Assembly: GCA_001701065.1 (NCBI GenBank)
Contig: DAAL01000027.1
Location: 7,034-15,463 of the forward strand
DNA from: Bacteroidales bacterium GP4
GTDB lineage: Bacteria; Bacteroidota; Bacteroidia; Bacteroidales; Muribaculaceae
DNA length: 8,430 bases
Direction: 5' to 3'
Under the pieces are notes generated by a model. The model was given only the letters and a program-made list of their open reading frames with translations. It ran no database searches and was not told the origin of the DNA. A program made the position numbers and the translations under genes. Each line of letters begins with the position of its first letter. Within the stretch, counting starts at the first letter, position 1. Below, in pieces: positions 1 to 6,508 of this stretch.

Positions 1-75
1 GTCAATGGATGCATCGGCTTGTTTATTTCCGCTAATATAGAGTTTCTTAGTTATTCCACGGGTTATTCGCCCCAT
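1..75 (-). CDS. Possible downstream gene overlapping the MACPF gene, 5' end only
   Basis: On the minus strand an ATG at 75-73 opens a frame that stays open for 25 codons to the edge of the window (it begins MGRITRGITKKLYISG). It overlaps the last codons of the MACPF gene by 13 bases in a different frame, an arrangement typical of translational coupling. No terminator is visible after the MACPF stop, which also allows a second gene in the transcript. The fragment is too short to assign to a family, and 25 open codons can occur by chance. In known BSAP producers a gene for a resistant version of the target receptor often sits beside the toxin gene, so this position is of interest, but nothing in these residues identifies a receptor. 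Confidence 0.3.
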   Translation of the reverse strand, partial: MGRITRGITKKLYISGNKQADASID

Positions 76-2210
76 TTTTTAGGATGGATAATCTTTCCTG
101 ATTTCTGCAAGTCGCCGAAATTCAGCCCACCTGCTCCTATAGGTTTCTTACTATAGCCTACAAAAAATGCGTTTTTAACTGACAAGCCACCTATGTAGAA
201 CTGTACTTCCGGAGTATAAAGCTCCACTTTGTCCCAATAATCCTTAAATTCTTTTTTAGTCGATGACGACTGGAACGGAAGTTTCCATTGCGCACCGCCG
301 GTTGAAGCCATGATGCGCTCCGCACCGTTGGTTCCTTCGTAATTGAGCGAACGCGTCAAGCACACCGCTTTGATTTTATCGGCATATCGAGTGTTTGAGT
401 CGCCACACCGCACCATCACATAATTATTGTCCAATGCTCCGGTAACTCCGGAATCGGCATGATTTCCCCTTCGAGTCCAGCCGGAGAATTCCTTATTATC
501 AAACCTTATCTCAGTGATTCCGTTACACTCCGAATTATAACCCAAAGCATAATACCAATAATGGGCTTTGTCACCTGTGGCGACAGCAAAGTCATCAGTT
601 TCAGGACCTGTCTCAAATGCATATCCGGCAAAATCAGGCGCATTGTCATTTGCCATCAACGGATAATAGACATACTCCTTGCCGTCAGGACCGGTACCTA
701 TAAATGATTTCGGGTCATCGGCAGGTTTATGTTTCTTCACATCGCGCTCCTTGCCGGTTTTCATCATAAAATCAGCGATAACCAACGAGTCCTCTTTCAT
801 TTCCTTGACTTTAGAACTGTTATAATCAGTAAGATACTTCTTGATAGAGTTAAGACGCGCCTCATCAGTCACAAATTCGGACAATTGAAGCAAATTGCCT
901 TTTCCCTCGCTATCCTTTGTGGTATAACTTACTATCACCCATTTTTCAGGACTCTCGGTTGAGAAATTTCTATCCCATGTCTCTATGTCCATTACGGCAT
1001 CGCCACCTGTGCCCTTGGTAAATGCCCAGGCTTTAGATGCTCTTTCATACTCCGCTGAATAATCCGATCCACTTCCTTCAAGATTTAGATAAGGAGTGGA
1101 CATGGTGGATTGATAATAACTTAGCCAAGTCTTACCTGTTTGATTATTTTTCGGGAATTTCATGTTGGCATAAGCACTCGCATCATGCCCTATCGAATGT
1201 TCATAGGCATTTTCTTTACGTCCATACATATAAATATAATTTCCTCCGAACGAAGCCTGAGTAATCACATCCGTACCGAAATGGTCCAAAAGCCGGAAAA
1301 TACCCGCCGAATCGTTAGGGAACAACTTATAACCCGGAGTTCCGGGGTTATTAAGAATATCACATGCCGCCGAATCAAGCAGCGCATAAAGAGTGCCGTT
1401 CAACTTTCTTGACAGTATTTCGGTGGGATCAAGTTTCACTTCAGCCATCACTTTACCGTAATATCCCAAATACACTTCGTAGTTGGATATATTATGGGTA
1501 TATTCGTCCTGAGAGAAAGTCGCACCTCCTGTGAGGGAAAACAATGTTTTTGTTCCCTGAGTAACTTTCCCCAATCCTGAAAGCCCCACTTTCACCGACA
1601 TCCGTTCCATAGTCTCGGAATAACGCTCTCCGCCACATTCAAACTTGATGAAGTCCTGTACCGGATTCACCGAGAGATACCGCTGGATTTTATCGAAGTC
1701 AAGCACTTCAAAAGTTACGTTACCGAGATCCGCCCACTCTTTTGTCCCTTTACCTATATTGTAAGCGTAGGACGACACGTTTTGTGTTCCTGACACGGAT
1801 TTATGGAGCACCATTTTTACATCTTTGCTTGCGCTTCCATCGGCAAGAGCCACATTCAAGTCCACCACCTTGAACAACGGTTCTTCACTACGTGATGCAC
1901 CGTTCTCTTTAGGTTTAATTACAATATACCGAGTAGTGTCAGGAGCCGTCTCTACGTGAAAAGTAAACGGCAGATCATCCGTTACCGTAAGTTTTATGTT
2001 TCTGCGGGTACCAAGTTTATGGCGGAAAGAGTTTATCTTATCCACATCCACCATTATAACATTGTATCCACCGGTAATGTCAATGCACCCTTCCTCGATA
2101 GCAGGCAGCCGGCTGTCATCAATTTCTTCCAAAGAGTCTTTGTCACTACAGGACATCATGCCCAAAAGCCCGACTCCTAAAATAAGCACATAATTTTTCA
2201 ATAGATTCAT
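63..2210 (-). CDS. MACPF-domain lipoprotein, BSAP-like putative antimicrobial pore former
   Basis: Predicted 715-residue lipoprotein. The N-terminus MNLLKNYVLILGVGLLGMMSC is a type II signal peptide with the lipidated Cys at 21. The next residues, S-D-K-D, resemble the acidic surface-export signal of Bacteroidales lipoproteins. The MACPF signature is seen at 311-323: F-G-T-D-V, six residues, then G-G, followed by NYIY, which matches the family pattern (aromatic)-G-T-x-x-x6-G-G. A basic/acidic linker near 500 leads to a C-terminal region of about 190 residues rich in Gly, Tyr and Trp, which I do not recognise; in MACPF proteins this position often holds a targeting domain. The open frame extends upstream to a TTG at 2267, but that stretch contains the likely promoter, so I start at 2210. 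Bacteroidales MACPF proteins include BSAPs, which kill related strains, and also proteins with no known activity. Family call firm, antibacterial role inferred. Confidence 0.88.
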   Translation of the reverse strand: MNLLKNYVLILGVGLLGMMSCSDKDSLEEIDDSRLPAIEEGCIDITGGYNVIMVDVDKINSFRHKLGTRRNIKLTVTDDLPFTFHVETAPDTTRYIVIKPKENGASRSEEPLFKVVDLNVALADGSASKDVKMVLHKSVSGTQNVSSYAYNIGKGTKEWADLGNVTFEVLDFDKIQRYLSVNPVQDFIKFECGGERYSETMERMSVKVGLSGLGKVTQGTKTLFSLTGGATFSQDEYTHNISNYEVYLGYYGKVMAEVKLDPTEILSRKLNGTLYALLDSAACDILNNPGTPGYKLFPNDSAGIFRLLDHFGTDVITQASFGGNYIYMYGRKENAYEHSIGHDASAYANMKFPKNNQTGKTWLSYYQSTMSTPYLNLEGSGSDYSAEYERASKAWAFTKGTGGDAVMDIETWDRNFSTESPEKWVIVSYTTKDSEGKGNLLQLSEFVTDEARLNSIKKYLTDYNSSKVKEMKEDSLVIADFMMKTGKERDVKKHKPADDPKSFIGTGPDGKEYVYYPLMANDNAPDFAGYAFETGPETDDFAVATGDKAHYWYYALGYNSECNGITEIRFDNKEFSGWTRRGNHADSGVTGALDNNYVMVRCGDSNTRYADKIKAVCLTRSLNYEGTNGAERIMASTGGAQWKLPFQSSSTKKEFKDYWDKVELYTPEVQFYIGGLSVKNAFFVGYSKKPIGAGGLNFGDLQKSGKIIHPKKWGE

Positions 2211-2236
2211 ATAGGTCAATTTTAAAAATTTCATGG

Positions 2237-2268
2237 CAAATTTAGCGTATGCCAATCCACAAATCAAT
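2237..2268 (-). promoter_or_regulatory. Promoter of the MACPF gene
   Basis: Reading the minus strand, TAAATTTG occupies 2244-2237 and matches the Bacteroidetes -7 consensus TAnnTTTG. ATTG at 2268-2265 lies 20 bases upstream, as expected for a -33 element. Transcription would start near 2231, giving a leader of about 20 bases to the ATG at 2210. This argues against the longer open frame and against the in-frame ATG at 2234, which would lie at or before the transcript start. Confidence 0.65.
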
Positions 2269-2348
2269 AGATACTGCGTGAATGCATATAGACACGCTAT
2301 AGATTAATCGGCGGCAGAACACCTTTACGGCAACAAGCCATTAATTAA

Positions 2349-2363
2349 GTGTAAAAATTACAC
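2349..2363. promoter_or_regulatory. Palindromic operator-like site between divergent genes
   Basis: GTGTAA-AAA-TTACAC is a perfect inverted repeat with 6-base arms and a 3-base centre. It lies just upstream of the expected -33 position of the arabinofuranosidase promoter, in the 228-bp gap shared with the MACPF gene. The position suits a dimeric activator or repressor. No regulator is encoded in the window, so the binding protein is unknown. Confidence 0.35.
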
Positions 2364-2369
2364 ATTATA

Positions 2370-2401
2370 TTTTCATTAAACAAAAACTTTTATTAAATTT
2401 G
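2370..2401 (+). promoter_or_regulatory. Promoter of the GH51 arabinofuranosidase gene
   Basis: TAAATTTG at 2394-2401 is a full match to the Bacteroidetes -7 box, the same octamer as in the divergent MACPF promoter. The -33 region is weak: TTTTC at 2370-2374, 19 bases upstream, has one mismatch to TTTG. A start near 2408 would give a leader of about 30 bases that is A-rich before the ATG, as is usual for this group. The weak -33 box fits a promoter that needs an activator. Confidence 0.65.
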
Positions 2402-2438
2402 CATTAATCATTCTTTATTAACCTTAAACACTCTAAAA

Positions 2439-3983
2439 ATGAGCTTAACCAAACCCTGTGCATTAGCACTCGTAGCCGGGGCATTAGCGTTAAACGCTTC
2501 GGCTGTGGAGTCAGTAACTGTGACTCTTAATCCTAACGATGATGCTCCTACAATCAACAAGGAGATTTACGGTCAGTTTGCCGAACACCTCGGAACCTGT
2601 ATCTACGGCGGTATCTGGGTAGGCGAGGATTCACCTATTCCCAACACCAACGGCTACCGTAACGATGTGCTTCAAGCACTCCGTGACCTTAAAGTGCCTG
2701 TTCTCCGCTGGCCGGGCGGCTGCTTCGCCGACGAATACCACTGGGTGGACGGCATAGGTCCGAAAGCTGACCGTCCCCGCATGGTCAACAACAACTGGGG
2801 CGGCACAATTGAAGACAACAGCTTCGGTACCCACGAATTCTTCAATCTGTGCGAAATGCTCGGCATAGAGCCTTACCTAAGCGGCAATGTGGGCAGCGGA
2901 ACCGTTGAGGAACTCGCAAAATGGGTGGAATATATCACCGCCGAGGACGGTCCTATGGCTAAAAAACGTAAAGAAAACGGCAGAGAGAAACCTTGGAAGC
3001 TCAAATACCTCGGAGTAGGCAACGAAAGCTGGGGATGCGGCGGAAGCTTCACTCCCGAATATTATGCCGACGTGTATCGCCGTTATCAAACTTACTGCCG
3101 CAACTTCAACGGCAACCGCCTTTACAAAATAGCATCAGGCGCAAGCGACTACGACTACAACTGGACCGAAGTGCTGATGGAAAAGGCAGGCAGCAACATG
3201 GACGGTATATCACTACATTATTATACTACTCCCGGATGGACCGACCACACTTCAGCAACCCAATTCTCCGACAGCAGCTACTACTGGACTCTCGGAAAAT
3301 GTCTTGAAGTGGGCGACGTAATACGTAAACACGCCGACATCATGGACCGCTTCGACCCGAAAAAGCGTGTGGGATTGCTCGTTGACGAATGGGGAACATG
3401 GTGGAACGAAGAACCCGGAACCGTGCCCGGTCACCTCTATCAGCAGAACACAATGCGTGACGCAATGGTGGCAGCTCTTTCACTCAACACATTCCACAAC
3501 TTCTCGGACCGTGTGAAGATGACCAACATCGCCCAGATAGCCAATGTGCTGCAGTCAATGGTGCTCACCAAGGATGACAAGATGGTGCTTACTCCCACCT
3601 ACTATGTGTTCCAGATGTACACTCCTCATCAGGACGCACAGCTTATCCCGTTGACCACCAATTCCACTTACCGTCAGGTAGGCGACAACCGTTTATTGCC
3701 CAACATCAGCGCAACCGCTTCAACCAAGGACGGCAAAGTGACAGTATCGCTCACCAACACTGACCTCAAAAATCCTTGTGAAGTGGAAATACCTCTCAAC
3801 AAAATCAAAGCATCGAAAGTGCTCAACGCTGACATCCTCACTTCAAAGGATGCACGTGACTATAACGACTTTGACAATCCCAACAAGGTAACAATCAAGA
3901 AATTTGACGGTGCTAAGATAAGCAAGGGTATGCTTAAGGTGACACTGCCGGCTATGTCCATCGCAACTATCACCCTTAACTAA
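2439..3983 (+). CDS. Secreted GH51 alpha-L-arabinofuranosidase
   Basis: A 514-residue enzyme expected to hydrolyse terminal non-reducing alpha-L-arabinofuranosyl residues from arabinan, arabinoxylan or arabino-oligosaccharides with retention of configuration. A type I signal peptide of about 22 residues ending N-A-S-A suggests a periplasmic location, since Cys7 is not in a lipobox. The family landmarks are present in order: GQFAEHLG (45-52), RWPGG (90-94), NNWGG near 118-122 followed by [10 protein letters not shown], acid/base Glu196 in GVGNESWG, and nucleophile Glu317 in VDEWGTWW. The catalytic TIM barrel is followed by a C-terminal beta-sandwich ending at the stop, so it is full length. 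The gene is monocistronic: own promoter, strong terminator. No SusC/SusD, regulator or other glycosidase adjoins it. Substrate preference among arabinans cannot be read from the sequence. Confidence 0.95.
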   Translation: MSLTKPCALALVAGALALNASAVESVTVTLNPNDDAPTINKEIYGQFAEHLGTCIYGGIWVGEDSPIPNTNGYRNDVLQALRDLKVPVLRWPGGCFADEYHWVDGIGPKADRPRMVNNNWGGTIEDNSFGTHEFFNLCEMLGIEPYLSGNVGSGTVEELAKWVEYITAEDGPMAKKRKENGREKPWKLKYLGVGNESWGCGGSFTPEYYADVYRRYQTYCRNFNGNRLYKIASGASDYDYNWTEVLMEKAGSNMDGISLHYYTTPGWTDHTSATQFSDSSYYWTLGKCLEVGDVIRKHADIMDRFDPKKRVGLLVDEWGTWWNEEPGTVPGHLYQQNTMRDAMVAALSLNTFHNFSDRVKMTNIAQIANVLQSMVLTKDDKMVLTPTYYVFQMYTPHQDAQLIPLTTNSTYRQVGDNRLLPNISATASTKDGKVTVSLTNTDLKNPCEVEIPLNKIKASKVLNADILTSKDARDYNDFDNPNKVTIKKFDGAKISKGMLKVTLPAMSIATITLN

Positions 3984-4015
3984 CTCAGAGCTATTTCCTA
4001 ATTGAAGGATTAAAC

Positions 4016-4061
4016 GACCGGGGATGAAAACTTACTTTCATTCCCGGTCTCTTTTTATTTT
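4016..4061 (+). terminator. Strong intrinsic terminator after the GH51 gene
   Basis: Arms GACCGGGGATGAAA (4016-4029) and TTTCATTCCCGGTC (4036-4049) form a 14-bp stem with one G-T wobble and a 6-base loop, followed by TCTTTTTATTTT. It lies 33 bases after the GH51 stop codon and separates that gene from the thioredoxin-like gene. Confidence 0.93.
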
Positions 4062-4081
4062 GGATTCCATTTAAATCACTA

Positions 4082-4117
4082 TTTCGCCACTACAATAAAA
4101 AAAAAACACTATCTTTG
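4082..4117 (+). promoter_or_regulatory. Promoter of the thioredoxin-like gene with an A10 tract in the spacer
   Basis: TATCTTTG at 4110-4117 is an excellent -7 box. No -33 match lies at the usual 19-20 bases. The nearest candidate, TTTC at 4082-4085, is 24 bases upstream, and the spacer holds ten consecutive A residues (4097-4106). The predicted start near 4124 leaves a leader of about 23 bases to the ATG at 4147. Confidence 0.6.
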
Positions 4118-4146
4118 TCGTTGAAATCATCATATCACTCATTAAT

Positions 4147-5457
4147 ATGTATAGAATAGTTCTGACATTATTGTCATTCGTCGCGTTATTTTCGGCTTTC
4201 GCCGTGCCGCATCCCGCACAGTCAATCAAAGTATCGGGTGTGATTCATAACGTCACAGCGGAAACTCCCCGAACACTTATAATCAACGAATGTGATATTA
4301 GCGATAAAAGTAAGCGATGTTTTGCTGAAATTGATTCTACGGGAAGATTTGAGGCAAGCATACCTTTTTATTATGGTCATACATTTACCATCAATTACAA
4401 CCGGTCAATGTTCATTAACGCTTACGCCGAACCGGGCGACTCTATTTTTGTCGACATCGACGCGTCCAAATCACCTGTTGAATTTCATCTTACCGGGGAT
4501 CGTTCCCAACTCAATGAAGAATATTCCCATGCATACTACGATTTATCCCCGATCTATTACGACTTGACTCTGCCGGCGGATACAGATTCTCTATCAGCCT
4601 ATATGCCTAAGTTCAAAAGCGAGGTTGCACGCACCCAAGCTGTTGTCAACGAGTACGTCAAAGAAAAATCCTTACAGCCTGAGACTGCGGAGCTGCTTTA
4701 TCTTGACAATATTTTCAGCATCGCAAACCAGGCAATAGGCTTCAGGGGCAATGGCATTGAAGAGCAAAAAGCCTTTTTTACCGATTCGCTATTTGATATA
4801 CTTAATGAACGAAATGTCAAGGTTATGATTTTTCCATATCATCTTGCCGCTTTGATACACAATGACCCGGATTATGTGGACAAGATGCCAAAATCATTAA
4901 TACGCGATCTAATGTACGCAATTGGAGAAAAGAAACCTTCCAGAAATGACTTTTTTAACCCAAGCTACTACGATAGGCTATATTCCGATTCTATAAAAGC
5001 GGTGGATTTATCCGCGCTTAAAACCAGCCGCATACTTGTAATGGAAAATGACACAATCAGCGACATTGACAATGTCAACCCCATCGAATGGCTAAAAGAG
5101 CGGTTTCCGTCACGCCCTATCTATATGGATGTGAGCGCGACATGGTGCGGTCCCTGCCGTGCGTCACTCTCAGGCAGTGAAGATGTGCGAAGTTACTTCA
5201 AAGACTCTGACATTGTTTTTGCGGTAATCTGGCTGAAATCGGATATGGAATCGTGGTCGAAGCTTGCACCTAATATTCACAATGTCATACACATTTTCAT
5301 ACCTGACGAAGATATGTCGAACAGGATAATGGGCACCTTGAACCTCCCCGGCTTTCCGTCCTACTACTTTATAGACAACGCCGGAAACATGTCGACAGAA
5401 GATATTCCTCATTTCAATGACCCGCAGTTGGTGGACTACCTGAAAGAGAGGCAATAA
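4147..5457 (+). CDS. Secreted TlpA/ResA-like thioredoxin-fold protein with DUF4369-like N-terminus
   Basis: A 436-residue exported protein. The N-terminal hydrophobic stretch followed by A-F-A/A-Q-S reads as a type I signal peptide, so it is periplasmic. Residues about 25-115 look beta-rich and resemble the DUF4369-type domain often fused to Bacteroidetes thioredoxins; about 120-300 is a mainly helical linker. The C-terminal part, about 305-436, is a thioredoxin fold: the strand YMDVSATW, active site W333-C-G-P-C337, and the cis-proline segment GFPSYY with Pro404. Both redox cysteines are present, so it should act as a thiol-disulfide oxidoreductase. Bacteroidetes relatives are usually annotated as TlpA-family reductases; the partner proteins are generally unknown. 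The gene stands alone between its own promoter and terminator. Confidence 0.88.
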   Translation: MYRIVLTLLSFVALFSAFAVPHPAQSIKVSGVIHNVTAETPRTLIINECDISDKSKRCFAEIDSTGRFEASIPFYYGHTFTINYNRSMFINAYAEPGDSIFVDIDASKSPVEFHLTGDRSQLNEEYSHAYYDLSPIYYDLTLPADTDSLSAYMPKFKSEVARTQAVVNEYVKEKSLQPETAELLYLDNIFSIANQAIGFRGNGIEEQKAFFTDSLFDILNERNVKVMIFPYHLAALIHNDPDYVDKMPKSLIRDLMYAIGEKKPSRNDFFNPSYYDRLYSDSIKAVDLSALKTSRILVMENDTISDIDNVNPIEWLKERFPSRPIYMDVSATWCGPCRASLSGSEDVRSYFKDSDIVFAVIWLKSDMESWSKLAPNIHNVIHIFIPDEDMSNRIMGTLNLPGFPSYYFIDNAGNMSTEDIPHFNDPQLVDYLKERQ

Positions 5458-5472
5458 ACCTCTTAGAAACCT

Positions 5473-5525
5473 TAAATCGCCTCTGCAGCGTGTGTTTGAC
5501 CTGCAGGGGCGATTTATTCATTTTC
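5473..5525 (+). terminator. Intrinsic terminator after the thioredoxin-like gene
   Basis: TAAATCGCCTCTGCAG (5473-5488) pairs with CTGCAGGGGCGATTTA (5501-5516): a 16-bp stem with one T-G wobble and a 12-base loop. The tail ATTCATTTTC is T-rich. It starts 15 bases after the stop codon. Confidence 0.85.
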
Positions 5526-5573
5526 ACCGAACTACGACACGCGTCGATTTCATCCGCATCATTGGAGATTTCT

Positions 5574-5678
5574 ATCTCATCGGAGTTCTTTCACCGTTTG
5601 ATAAGTAAACGAACATGTGACACTTAAAGTTTGATTAACAATAGTTAATGTTACAAATCCATCACAATCCGATGAGAT
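5574..5678. repeat. 11-base inverted repeat spanning 105 bp, with an internal palindrome
   Basis: ATCTCATCGGA (5574-5584) and TCCGATGAGAT (5668-5678) are exact reverse complements separated by 83 bases. Inside the interval lies a second perfect inverted repeat, ATTAAC-AATA-GTTAAT (5634-5649). No open frame of useful length was seen here. Function unknown. Confidence 0.6.
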
Positions 5679-5718
5679 TACCAGGTCTAACAAATCATTC
5701 CCACATTCCCAAAATTAC

Positions 5719-5766
5719 TTATCCCCCTACTTTTTACACAAAACCGCAATTTTATCCCCCTACTTT
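5719..5766 (+). repeat. Tandem 15-bp direct repeat upstream of a strong promoter
   Basis: TTATCCCCCTACTTT occurs exactly at 5719-5733 and again at 5752-5766, a period of 33 bp, about three turns of B-DNA. The second copy ends 11 bases before the -33 element of the next promoter, so two protein molecules could sit on the same face of the helix. This looks like a pair of activator or repressor half-sites. No regulator is encoded nearby. Confidence 0.75.
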
Positions 5767-5777
5767 CAACATTTCCA

Positions 5778-5807
5778 TTGTACAATCAATTAATTATCTT
5801 ATCTTTG
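5778..5807 (+). promoter_or_regulatory. Near-consensus Bacteroidetes promoter with no intact gene behind it
   Basis: TTG at 5778-5780, 19 bases, then TATCTTTG at 5800-5807 is the best-spaced promoter in the window. The predicted start is near 5814. The only thing directly behind it is a 15-codon ORF, and the next intact gene (6119) has its own promoter. It may be the surviving promoter of a deleted gene, or may drive a leader peptide or small RNA. Confidence 0.75.
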
Positions 5808-5809
5808 CA

Positions 5810-5827
5810 CCCATATAAACATATGGG
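5810..5827 (+). promoter_or_regulatory. Palindrome at the predicted transcription start
   Basis: CCCATAT-AAAC-ATATGGG is a perfect 7-bp-stem hairpin that covers the predicted start of transcription and ends one base before the ATG at 5829. In DNA it could be a repressor operator; in RNA it would fold at the 5' end and could hinder initiation. Which of these applies depends on the exact start site. Confidence 0.45.
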
Positions 5828-5828
5828 C

Positions 5829-5876
5829 ATGAATTATATAAAAAGAAATATTGACGCTAAACTAATAAGGCGTTAA
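5829..5876 (+). pseudogene. 15-codon remnant resembling the N-terminus of a DUF4143 AAA ATPase
   Basis: The ORF MNYIKRNIDAKLIRR ends at TAA 5874-5876. The pattern I-K-R-x-I-D-x-x-L right after the initiator is typical of the start of Bacteroidales AAA-type ATPases with a DUF4143 C-terminal domain, which are normally around 380-400 residues. None of the three forward frames downstream continues with the expected Walker A region (RGxRQxGKS), so only the first codons would survive. The strong promoter immediately upstream supports a gene once having started here. An alternative is a true leader peptide or chance similarity over a short span. Confidence 0.35.
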
Positions 5877-6059
5877 AAAGTTGCTTTGAGGGAGTGAATG
5901 GATTAGAAAAGGCGTGTGTTTTGGGTAAAAGATTTAACTATATATTAATATCTAATAAGTATTTTTATATTTTATGATAACAATAGGTCTAAACCAGAAC
6001 AACACCATTAATATATAGCTATAAACATACGTGCGGTTGGATATTTTAGCGTTAGAAGG
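5877..6059. other. AT-rich gene-free stretch with a 12-bp inverted repeat
   Basis: No intact gene is seen. A 36-codon open stretch from 5861 in another frame has no start and no recognisable family. CTATATATTAAT (5938-5949) and ATTAATATATAG (6007-6018) are exact inverted copies 57 bases apart; the AT-only composition makes chance formation easier. The interval could be the scar of a deleted gene. Confidence 0.4.
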
Positions 6060-6089
6060 CTGATATTCGGGATATTATTATTACCTTTG
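6060..6089 (+). promoter_or_regulatory. Promoter of the TIGR04076-type gene
   Basis: TACCTTTG at 6082-6089 matches the -7 consensus. CTG at 6060-6062, 19 bases upstream, is a one-mismatch -33 element. Transcription from about 6096 would give a leader of about 23 bases ending in an A-rich sequence before the ATG at 6119. Confidence 0.65.
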
Positions 6090-6118
6090 CAGTCAATATT
6101 GGAAATAATAACAGCATT

Positions 6119-6508
6119 ATGAAATATAAAGTGAAAGTAACGGTGCTCGACACCAAGCTATATCCTGAATATCAGCAGCAGTATTGCGCCAATCCCTGTT
6201 CCGGTAAATGCCCCGTATATAACAAAGGAGACGAGTTTATTTTCCACCGCGATGATGAGCGAGATGACTACTGGCATTGTGGTCTGAATACACTTGTCAA
6301 GACAGACGGCAACCCTGATGAGATAGCAGGAGGACCGAAAAAGCCATTTTGCTCAGAGGCTTGGGATGACATATCCCGTTATATCTACACAGGTCTGCAA
6401 GGTGGTTCGATAATGAAGGGCTGGATGCGTAACGAGAATACGATGATTACATGCTGTAACGACGGCACCCGCCCTGTCATATTCAAAATAGAGCGCGTTG
6501 ATTACTAA
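6119..6508 (+). CDS. TIGR04076 family cysteine-rich small protein
   Basis: A 129-residue cytoplasmic protein with no signal peptide or membrane segment. It opens with the family's MKYKVKVTVL strand. Then come a cysteine cluster (Cys23, Cys27, Cys31 in CANPCSGKCP), the G-D-E-F motif at 37-40, Cys54, Cys78 followed by a Trp-rich helix (EAWDDISRYI), and the ending C112-C113-N-D-G-x-R-P-V-I-F-K-I-E-R, which is the most recognisable family signature. Its length is that of a complete family member. The function of the family is not known to me; the conserved Cys residues suggest metal binding or redox chemistry, which is inference. The gene has its own promoter and no obvious partner, and marks the start of a run of small genes. 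Confidence 0.85.
   Translation: MKYKVKVTVLDTKLYPEYQQQYCANPCSGKCPVYNKGDEFIFHRDDERDDYWHCGLNTLVKTDGNPDEIAGGPKKPFCSEAWDDISRYIYTGLQGGSIMKGWMRNENTMITCCNDGTRPVIFKIERVDY

Noticed and set aside
459..1412. Several + strand open frames of 70-90 codons opposite the MACPF gene
   Set aside because: They lie entirely opposite a gene with clear domain motifs, show no family features, and have no promoters of their own.
2276..2297. GCGTG...CACGC inverted repeat upstream of the MACPF promoter
   Set aside because: Arms of only five bases, separated by twelve, are expected by chance.
2631..3434. Minus-strand and alternative-frame ORFs within the GH51 gene
   Set aside because: The GH51 frame has all catalytic motifs; the others are shadows produced by its composition.
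2439..3983. GH51 gene as part of a polysaccharide utilisation locus
   Set aside because: No SusC, SusD, sensor-regulator or second glycosidase lies in the window, and the gene is closed by its own promoter and a strong terminator.
6044..6060. Integron attC site suggested by GCGTTAGAAGGC before a small gene
   Set aside because: The GTTRRRY core is not satisfied, no paired inverse core was found at a suitable distance, and there is no integrase.
5521..6118. tRNA, structured RNA or CRISPR array in the long gene-free region
   Set aside because: No cloverleaf, no CCA-type acceptor pairing and no series of regular repeats; the only direct repeat has two copies.
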